From the NCBI GenBank assembly GCA_051001995.1, contig JBPCMT010000074.1, positions 1-5,608 of the forward strand: a stretch of 5,608 bases of DNA. The letters run 5' to 3'. The notes beneath the pieces were generated by a model. It had not been told where the DNA came from. It did not search any database and saw only the letters and a list, made by a program, of their open reading frames with translations. The translations under genes and the position numbers were made by a program. The stretch's first letter is position 1; each line of letters starts with the position of its first letter. The stretch is from CAWEHQ01 sp051001995. GTDB lineage: Bacteria > Actinomycetota > Thermoleophilia > Solirubrobacterales > Thermoleophilaceae. Shown one piece after another: positions 1 through 4,485 of the stretch.

Positions 1-33
1 CTCGCTCGGACTGCTCTCGTGGTCTTGGCTCAT
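1..33 (-). CDS. 5' end of an unidentified gene, cut by the window edge
   Basis: Only the first 11 codons are visible, reading MSQDHESSPSE. The ATG (33-31) overlaps the TGA stop of the upstream O-antigen ligase-like gene (32-30) in an ATGA arrangement, the classic sign of translational coupling. The upstream bases contain AGGCG just before the ATG, a weak Shine-Dalgarno. The short polar, acidic start has no signal peptide or membrane segment in the visible part. No function can be assigned. Membership in the operon is well supported by the four-base overlap; the reading itself is inferred from so few codons that it could be fortuitous. Confidence 0.55.
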   Translation of the reverse strand, partial: MSQDHESSPSE

Positions 34-1538
34 CGCCTGGCGGCGCTCATGATCGCAGCGCCTCCCGGCGGCATTGGCGATCGCCCGCGCGTCCCGCGGC
101 CCTCGACGATGGCCGCCGCGGCGACCCCGAGGGCGCCCCAGGTGATCGGGTTCTCGAACAGCCCGGCGTAGAAGAGCGAGTGGACGAGCAGGGCGAGCAG
201 CACCGCCCCGAGCCCGGTCGCTAGCGCCCGGTTGCGTCGACCCAGCTCCCGGAGCACGAGGCAGGTGCCGGCGATCAACGCGAAGAACGCGCCGAGGCCG
301 ACGAGGCCGAGCTCGGCCGCGACCGTCAGCGGCGTCGTGTGAGAGACGTTCTGGAGCTTCGCGACGTCCGGCGCCCGCTCCTCGCGCGTCACGAGCGGCT
401 GCGCGGACACGCCGACGCCCACGATCGGGTGTCCGGCGGCCACCGCGGCCGTGTCGGTCACCAGCGTCGAGCGGTCGCTCGTCACCGCCGCCGCCGACCC
501 GCCCGCGAGCAGCGCTGCGAGTCCCACGATCCCCGCGGCCGCCATCGCGACGAAGGCCGCCGTCACCACCCGTCGCGGCCGCCCGCTCGCGGCCAGAAGC
601 GCCACGGCGAGCGCCACGACCGCGAGCGTCACGAGGCTCGACTGCGAGTACGTGAACCAGAGGCCGGCGCCGAGGAGGCCGAGCAGAGCCGCGGTGGCCG
701 GGCCCCGGAGGCGAGCGGCCCACGCCGCCACCAGCACCACGCCGATCGCGAGCACCAGGTGCCGGCCCAGGTGGTTGGGGTCCTGGAACGCGGAGGTCAC
801 CCGAAACAGCTCGGACAGCTCGTTCGCCCGCTCGAGCGAGACGGTGAAGAAGAGGAGCCGCTCGGTGGCCGCCTGCCAGACGGCGATGGCGGCGAACGCC
901 GCCGCGACCGCCACGAGCGTGATCGCGAGCAAGCGCGGGCTGCGCGCCCCGAACGGCGCCCGGGCGCAGATCACGAGCAGTACCGCGAACGGCAGCCACA
1001 CGAACAGCAGGTCGTTCGTCGCGGCGCTCTGGTCGTCTGACCACAGAAGCGAGATCGACACGAGCGCGACGAACCCGGCCGCCGGGATCGCGAGCGCGCG
1101 CGGAAGCGGTGGGACGGGCGCGCCGCGACCGACGCGCCAGACGAGCGCGAGGACGGCGGCGGCCATCACCGCGAAGAGCGGATAGAGGCGCCCTAGCCCG
1201 CCGGTGCCGGCGAGGCCGAGCAGCACGGGGCTATCCGGGTCCGACGCTATCGGCAGCCGGATCGGCGCCACCGCGAGCAGCGCCGGCACGACCGCGAGCG
1301 GCCAGCGGTGAAACGCCGCCGCCAGCGCCGCGAGCACCGCCAGCGCGGCCAGCGCGGCCGCGATACCCGCCCCCGAGGCGAGCAGCGTCTCGACCGCACC
1401 GCCCTGGCCGGCCGCCGAGACCAGGCCCGCCATCGCGGCCGCCACGAGCACCAGGCCGGCGAGCAGCGCCACGCGCGACCACGCCAGCACCATTAGTGGG
1501 GCGCCGATGGCGCCGACCGCGGCGGCCGCCTCGGCCAT
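30..1538 (-). CDS. O-antigen ligase/polymerase-like (Wzy_C/WaaL family) polytopic membrane protein
   Basis: A 502-residue, strongly hydrophobic protein with roughly ten to twelve membrane segments (for example 22-42, 55-75, 118-135, 148-165, 178-192, 203-222, 260-276, 283-317, 325-346, 406-428, 438-460). Family signs appear in the expected order: an F-x-DPN-x-LG motif at 251-258, TYSQSS at 296-301 at the start of the Wzy_C-type core, HPIVGVG at 370-376 opening the large extracytoplasmic loop, and H400 followed by E409-LG-x-x-G at the loop end. Known members transfer or polymerise lipid-linked glycans on the outer face of the membrane; the substrate here is unknown. SQSS replaces the more usual SRSG-type motif. 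The ATG at 1538 is chosen because an in-frame TAG lies 15 bases upstream; no good Shine-Dalgarno is visible. It lies 29 bases after the DUF3105 gene and overlaps the next gene by four bases. A ligase and a polymerase cannot be told apart from sequence alone. Confidence 0.82.
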   Translation of the reverse strand: MAEAAAAVGAIGAPLMVLAWSRVALLAGLVLVAAAMAGLVSAAGQGGAVETLLASGAGIAAALAALAVLAALAAAFHRWPLAVVPALLAVAPIRLPIASDPDSPVLLGLAGTGGLGRLYPLFAVMAAAVLALVWRVGRGAPVPPLPRALAIPAAGFVALVSISLLWSDDQSAATNDLLFVWLPFAVLLVICARAPFGARSPRLLAITLVAVAAAFAAIAVWQAATERLLFFTVSLERANELSELFRVTSAFQDPNHLGRHLVLAIGVVLVAAWAARLRGPATAALLGLLGAGLWFTYSQSSLVTLAVVALAVALLAASGRPRRVVTAAFVAMAAAGIVGLAALLAGGSAAAVTSDRSTLVTDTAAVAAGHPIVGVGVSAQPLVTREERAPDVAKLQNVSHTTPLTVAAELGLVGLGAFFALIAGTCLVLRELGRRNRALATGLGAVLLALLVHSLFYAGLFENPITWGALGVAAAAIVEGRGTRGRSPMPPGGAAIMSAARR

Positions 1539-1567
1539 CGCTCGTTGCTAGAGCGCCGCGCCCGCCA

Positions 1568-2263
1568 TCAGGGGACGAACTCCGGACCTTGGTCGCGGTA
1601 CTCGTCCCGGAAGGCGCGGATCGCGTCGAACACCTTGTCGTTCATCTTGGTGCACCCGAGCGTCTGGGTCCAGGTGGTCGCGGCAACCTCGTAGGGCATG
1701 TCGGTGTCGTTCGGCGCGATGATCATGTGGTACGGGTCCTCGTCGAAGAGCGCCTTCAGGTCGCCCTTGACGGAATCGGGAACCGTCGGATCGAACTGGA
1801 TGAAGATCCGTCCGTGCTCGAGCGCGTGGACGAGCGTCTCGGTCTGCGGTGCCTCGGTGTAGGCCCCGTCCTCGACGGGCACCGCGTAGTGATCGCCGGA
1901 GGTCGGGGGGTTGCCCTCGTACTGGACGTCGGTGTCGGTCGAGACGTGCGTGCTGCCCTCCTCGGACGTCTCCTCGAGCTTGCAGCCGGCCACCATCGCC
2001 GCCTCCTGGAGGTCCGCCGTCTCGACAGCAGGCACGGAGCCCTCGGGGTACTCGCCCTGGCTCACCGTCGACCCCGAGCTATCGCTGCCGCCGAGGATGC
2101 CGTTAAGCGCCAGAATGCCCAGGCCGACCACGAGCGCGATCGCCAGCACCCCGCCGACGCCGTAGCCCACGAGCCGCTTGCGGCGGTCGGCGGACTGCGC
2201 CTGGCGCTCGCGCTCCAGCCGCTCCGCCTTCAGGCGCTCCTTCTGCTCCTTGCGACTCGCCAT
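1568..2263 (-). CDS. DUF3105 single-pass membrane protein
   Basis: A 231-residue protein. Residues 1-30 are a highly charged Lys/Arg/Glu stretch, probably a cytoplasmic helix; 31-58 form one hydrophobic segment; 61-85 is a Ser/Gly/Pro-containing linker; and about 90-225 is the DUF3105 domain outside the cell membrane. Domain marks are PPTSGDHY (119-126), LVHALEHG (144-151) and the two cysteines C94 and C204, which could form a disulfide. The histidines of SGDHY and VHALEH suggest a metal or catalytic site, but the biochemical role of the family is unknown. The start is set at the ATG at 2263 because homologous proteins usually begin with a short M-x-x-R/K-K-type basic stretch; a GTG at 2293 would add ten residues. 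Upstream of 2263 the minus strand is pyrimidine-rich with no Shine-Dalgarno, so the start is less certain than the gene. It follows the hydrolase gene by 54 bases. Confidence 0.85.
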   Translation of the reverse strand: MASRKEQKERLKAERLERERQAQSADRRKRLVGYGVGGVLAIALVVGLGILALNGILGGSDSSGSTVSQGEYPEGSVPAVETADLQEAAMVAGCKLEETSEEGSTHVSTDTDVQYEGNPPTSGDHYAVPVEDGAYTEAPQTETLVHALEHGRIFIQFDPTVPDSVKGDLKALFDEDPYHMIIAPNDTDMPYEVAATTWTQTLGCTKMNDKVFDAIRAFRDEYRDQGPEFVP

Positions 2264-2280
2264 TGGAAGGAGTCTAGAAA

Positions 2281-2307
2281 CCCGACCCTGCACGGGCTCC
2301 CGTACCC
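2281..2307 (-). other. four G-tracts plus a small hairpin in the gap before the DUF3105 gene
   Basis: On the minus strand (mRNA sense) this gap carries four GGG runs with spacers of 3, 10 and 2 bases, a pattern compatible with a loose two-layer-plus G-quadruplex. The same bases also hold a 5-bp inverted repeat, ACGGG/CCCGT (2292-2296 and 2299-2303). No run of U follows, so it does not look like an intrinsic terminator. In DNA this GC-rich such patterns arise often by chance. Confidence 0.2.
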
Positions 2308-2317
2308 GCGGCGGCGA

Positions 2318-3190
2318 TCAGGCCGAGACCCGCCCGGAGCGCGCAGCACGCCTGCGGGCGCGGCCGCCCGAGGCCGCCGCGGGGCGCCAGCACTCGTCGA
2401 CGAAGTCCGCTATCTCGCCGGTGAGGCGCTCTGGCGCGAGCCGTAGCTCGAGGATCGACTCCGCCTGGAGCAGCCGCCCGCGCGGGAGCTCGCGAACCAG
2501 CATGTCGGAGTCCGAGAACGGATGCACGGGATCGCGCCCGTGCCCGATCACGAGCGCCCGCGCTCGAATCTTTCGCCGCTCCTCGCGCGGCGGCGCCGAG
2601 CGGCCGGAGAAGATGCCCTGGAGGACGGCGGCGGAGGGCTTCGGGTCCTGAGCCACCGCGTCGAGCACGATGTCCGCGAGCCGGCTCAGGCCACGCGGCG
2701 GAACCCGCGCGCCGCGCGCCAGCAAGCGTGCCAGCGGCTCTCCGAAGGTGAGGCCCACGAGCAGCGGCGTGAACGCGAGCGCGCACGCGAGCAGCGCGTT
2801 GTCGAGCACCGGCATCTCGACGATCATGCCCCTCAGGCGCGCGGGCTCGCGAACGGCGGCTTCCAGCGCGACGTTCGCCCCCAGCGAAGTTCCCCCGACC
2901 ACGGCCTCGTCGATGCCCGCGTGGTCGAGGAAGGCGATCACCTGCTCGCCGAAGGCCGGCATCGAGTAGCGCCACATGTCGCGCGGGCGGTCCGAGTCGC
3001 CGTGCCCGAGGAGGTCGAGGCACAGGACACGATTCCCGCGCTCGGCGAGCGCGCTCGCCAGCGGCGTGTGCATGCGGCGCGAGAGCAGCAGCCCGTGGAG
3101 CAGCACGAGCGCTCGCGAACCCGATCCGTACTCGTCGTAGACGAGGCGGTGCTCGCCTACGCTCAGCTCGCGCGTCGTCGCGGCGGCCAC
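2318..3190 (-). CDS. alpha/beta hydrolase-fold protein (Abhydrolase_1 type), catalytic His not seen
   Basis: A 290-residue soluble protein with the alpha/beta hydrolase layout. LLHGLLLS (30-37) is the oxyanion-loop HG, DLLGHGDSDRP (59-69) is the standard post-strand-4 motif, GTSLG (100-104) is the nucleophile elbow with S102, and GHGRDPVHP (216-224) supplies the acid D220. At the place where a G-H pair normally precedes the final helix the sequence reads AESILELR (243-250), so S245 or its neighbour stands where the catalytic His is expected. An Arg/Ala-rich tail (275-290) looks disordered. The start is a GTG two bases after the TAG of the upstream esterase gene, so translation is probably coupled; no clear Shine-Dalgarno is visible. 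The fold is well supported. Substrate and even catalytic activity are open; it could be an esterase, a C-C hydrolase or a non-catalytic relative. No signal peptide, so cytoplasmic. Confidence 0.85.
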   Translation of the reverse strand: MAAATTRELSVGEHRLVYDEYGSGSRALVLLHGLLLSRRMHTPLASALAERGNRVLCLDLLGHGDSDRPRDMWRYSMPAFGEQVIAFLDHAGIDEAVVGGTSLGANVALEAAVREPARLRGMIVEMPVLDNALLACALAFTPLLVGLTFGEPLARLLARGARVPPRGLSRLADIVLDAVAQDPKPSAAVLQGIFSGRSAPPREERRKIRARALVIGHGRDPVHPFSDSDMLVRELPRGRLLQAESILELRLAPERLTGEIADFVDECWRPAAASGGRARRRAARSGRVSA

Positions 3191-3192
3191 CG

Positions 3193-3861
3193 CTATCCGG
3201 GCTGCCTGGAGGCCTGCAGCGTCTCGTGCAGCCAGCCTGCCAGCTCGGGGATCCAGGCCGGGTCGATCTCGTGTCCGACCGGCGCCTCGTGGTAGGTCAC
3301 GGCGGCCTCGGCAGCGGCCAGCCGGTCGCGTGCCGCGCGCCCGAAGTCGACCCCGATGACCGGGTCGAGCGCGCCGTGGGCGATCGCCGCCGGAAAGCCC
3401 TCGGCGCCGTCGAGGTCGAGCTCGAAGCCGTCCACGTCCGGCACGAAGCCGCTCAGCGCCAGCACTCCCGCCGGGTGCGGCCGTCCGGCGCCGAGCGCGA
3501 GCGCGTAGGACATGACCGCGCCCTGCGAGAAGCCCCCGAGCACCGTGCGCTCGAGCGGGACCCCCAGGACCTCGGGCAGCGCGTCCACGAACGCGACCGC
3601 GCGCTCGTAGGTCGAATGGAAGCTGGTCGCGTCCGGGTGGCCGATGCGCCGCACCACGTACCAGTGCGCCCCGCCGGGGGGCGCCGAAATGGGCCCGCGC
3701 GGCGTGACCCCGGTCAGCAGACGCTCGGGGTCGAGGGCGTCGAGCAGCGGGACGAGGTCGTCCTCGCTCGTGCCGCGCCCGTGGAGGAGCACGAGCGCCC
3801 CCTCGGGCTCGCCGGAGGCCGGGCGGACGCGGTGCACGAGGCTGTCGGCGCCGCCGCTCAC
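3193..3861 (-). CDS. phospholipase/carboxylesterase family hydrolase (Abhydrolase_2 type)
   Basis: A 222-residue protein of the usual length for the small carboxylesterase/lysophospholipase group (YpfH-like). LLHGRGTSEDDL (25-36) is the oxyanion loop typical of this group, PRGPI (54-58) and HWYV (66-69) are further family marks, GFSQGAVMSY (110-119) is the nucleophile elbow with S112, AHGALDPVI (161-169) gives D166 and VGHEID (195-200) gives H197, so the triad is complete. Family members cleave short acyl esters or lysophospholipids in the cytoplasm; no signal peptide is present. The start is a GTG ten bases after the PadR stop; no strong Shine-Dalgarno is seen. Being directly behind a PadR regulator suggests it is part of the regulated response, perhaps hydrolysing an ester related to the regulator's ligand, which is inference. 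Carboxylesterase and phospholipase cannot be separated from sequence. Confidence 0.9.
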   Translation of the reverse strand: MSGGADSLVHRVRPASGEPEGALVLLHGRGTSEDDLVPLLDALDPERLLTGVTPRGPISAPPGGAHWYVVRRIGHPDATSFHSTYERAVAFVDALPEVLGVPLERTVLGGFSQGAVMSYALALGAGRPHPAGVLALSGFVPDVDGFELDLDGAEGFPAAIAHGALDPVIGVDFGRAARDRLAAAEAAVTYHEAPVGHEIDPAWIPELAGWLHETLQASRQPG

Positions 3862-3871
3862 GCGCGGGAGC

Positions 3872-4408
3872 CTATGCGGTGCCGTCGCCGCGGCCGTCGA
3901 GGTAGCTCTCCTGCATCCCGATCAGGCGCCGGTGGTACTCGGTGCCCGCGACCAGCGACCGCTCCACGCCCGCGGGACCACCGCTGCCGCGCACCCCGTC
4001 GAGGTAGCCCTCGAGCTCGGCGAGCTTGGTGCGGTGCCAGTGCAGGCGCTCGGCGAGTAGCGGCGCCGGATCCGCGCCGAGGAAGATGCGGAGCATGGTC
4101 TCGTCGCGGAGCTGAGGCGCCGCGGCGCTCGGCTCGCGGATCCAGTGGTGCAGCGCGTCGCGGCCGGCATCGGTCAGCGCGTACAGCTTGCGGCGCCGCC
4201 CGCCCTCCTCGCGGCGCTCGGACAGATAGCCCGCCGCCGTCAGGCGCGTGGGCTCCGCGTAGAACGTCGAGTGCGGGACGGGCCAGAAGTTCTCGACCGA
4301 CTTCTCGATCGATCGCTTCAGGTCATAGGGGGTCGACGGCCCGAGGTACTCGATCAGCCCGAGGACCGCGTACGAGGTGCCGGTCAGGCGGATGCCGTCA
4401 GGGGCCAC
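3872..4408 (-). CDS. PadR-family transcriptional regulator
   Basis: A 178-residue protein. Residues 8-88 form the PadR winged helix-turn-helix: LTGTSYAVLGLIEYLGPSTPYDL is helix 1-2, the stretch around 41-62 (FWPVPHSTFYAEPTRLTAAGYL) matches the W-x-x-x-x-S-T-x-Y-x-x-x-x-R-L-x-x-x-G-x-L recognition-helix signature, and EEGGRRRKLYALTDAGRDAL (67-86) is the wing and following helix. Residues 95-170 are a charged helical C-terminal region of the Vir_act_alpha_C type, which mediates dimerisation and ligand sensing. Known family members repress genes for phenolic acid decarboxylation or multidrug efflux, often next to themselves. The start is a GTG at 4408, without an upstream Shine-Dalgarno and with a probable -10 box only about 15 bases upstream, so the mRNA may be nearly leaderless. 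First gene of the leftward unit and divergent from the FAD enzyme, it probably controls both. The ligand is unknown. Confidence 0.92.
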   Translation of the reverse strand: MAPDGIRLTGTSYAVLGLIEYLGPSTPYDLKRSIEKSVENFWPVPHSTFYAEPTRLTAAGYLSERREEGGRRRKLYALTDAGRDALHHWIREPSAAAPQLRDETMLRIFLGADPAPLLAERLHWHRTKLAELEGYLDGVRGSGGPAGVERSLVAGTEYHRRLIGMQESYLDGRGDGTA

Positions 4409-4422
4409 GGTTCATGTGCGAT

Positions 4423-4428
4423 AGTGTA
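4423..4428 (-). promoter_or_regulatory. candidate -10 box (TACACT) for the PadR-led operon
   Basis: TACACT on the minus strand fits the TANNNT form and lies 14 bases upstream of the GTG at 4408, placing a start site around 4415-4417 and leaving a leader of only 7-9 bases. No good -35 was found: CTTCCA at 4450-4445 with 16-base spacing matches the consensus at about half its positions. On the plus strand the overlapping TAGTGT (4422-4427) could serve the FAD gene in the same way. Confidence 0.35.
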
Positions 4429-4436
4429 GCCTGCAC
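4424..4436. promoter_or_regulatory. imperfect 13-bp palindrome, candidate PadR operator
   Basis: GTGTAG (4424-4429), a central C, then CTGCAC (4431-4436): the half-sites match at 5 of 6 positions when one is reverse-complemented. It covers the candidate -10 of the leftward promoter, a place where a bound dimer would block transcription. The sequence differs from the usual PadR consensus, so binding by the neighbouring PadR is inference from position and symmetry. Confidence 0.35.
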
Positions 4437-4443
4437 CGTGCGC

Positions 4444-4485
4444 ATGGAAGTATCAGGAGGAGAGACGGCATCGCGAACAGCATGA
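4444..4485 (+). CDS. possible 13-codon leader ORF coupled to the FAD gene
   Basis: ATG at 4444 (or the in-frame GTG at 4438) opens a short frame reading MEVSGGETASRTA and ending in TGA at 4483-4485. Its stop overlaps the FAD gene ATG (4482-4484) as ATGA. A ribosome finishing it would sit on the FAD start, so it could work by translational coupling. It has no clear Shine-Dalgarno of its own, and its own codons contain the AGGAGG at 4455-4460. The frame is also open far upstream through the antisense of the PadR gene, so its openness is not evidence by itself; the overlap could be chance. Confidence 0.25.
   Translation: MEVSGGETASRTA
4455..4460 (+). promoter_or_regulatory. strong Shine-Dalgarno (AGGAGG) at unusual distance
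   Basis: A perfect AGGAGG lies 21 bases before the ATG at 4482, too far for ordinary initiation. No ATG, GTG, TTG or CTG in any frame falls between it and 4482. The in-frame ATC at 4470 is at the ideal 9-base spacing and would add four residues (ATC-GCG-AAC-AGC) before the methionine at 4482. Confidence 0.6.

Larger units (their letters stand above)
4409..4481. promoter_or_regulatory. divergent promoter region between the PadR and FAD oxidoreductase genes
   Basis: This 73-base gap is the only divergent junction in the window and must contain promoters for both units. It is visibly less GC-rich than its flanks. It holds an imperfect palindrome, a plausible minus-strand -10 box and a strong AGGAGG on the plus strand. 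PadR regulators usually bind such regions and repress their own gene and the neighbour. The canonical PadR ATGT-N8-ACAT site is not present: ATGT occurs at 4414 but has no ACAT partner. Confidence 0.7.

Noticed and set aside
2292..2303. Short inverted repeat as a terminator after the hydrolase gene
   Set aside because: The stem is only 5 bp and no U-run follows on the minus strand, so it does not meet the pattern of an intrinsic terminator.
1109..2446. Long plus-strand open frame of 445 codons
   Set aside because: It lies antisense to two well-supported genes, is dominated by Arg/Pro/Ala typical of antisense frames in GC-rich DNA, and has no recognisable domain.
2274..3023. Minus-strand frame of 249 codons overlapping the alpha/beta hydrolase
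   Set aside because: Same strand but a shifted frame of the hydrolase gene, Arg/Ala-rich without motifs; the 2318-3190 frame holds the hydrolase marks.
4398..4415. Five-codon frame MNRGP from an ATG just upstream of the PadR GTG
   Set aside because: Out of frame with the PadR gene, very short, and without a ribosome binding site; probably chance.
4414..4429. Canonical PadR operator ATGT-N8-ACAT
   Set aside because: ATGT is present at 4414-4417, but eight bases later the sequence is GTAG rather than ACAT.
3226..4485. Plus-strand open frame of 419 codons across the esterase and PadR genes
   Set aside because: Antisense to two genes with complete family motifs; composition is low-complexity Arg/Gly/Ala. 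Only its last 13 codons, outside the genes, are kept as a possible leader ORF.
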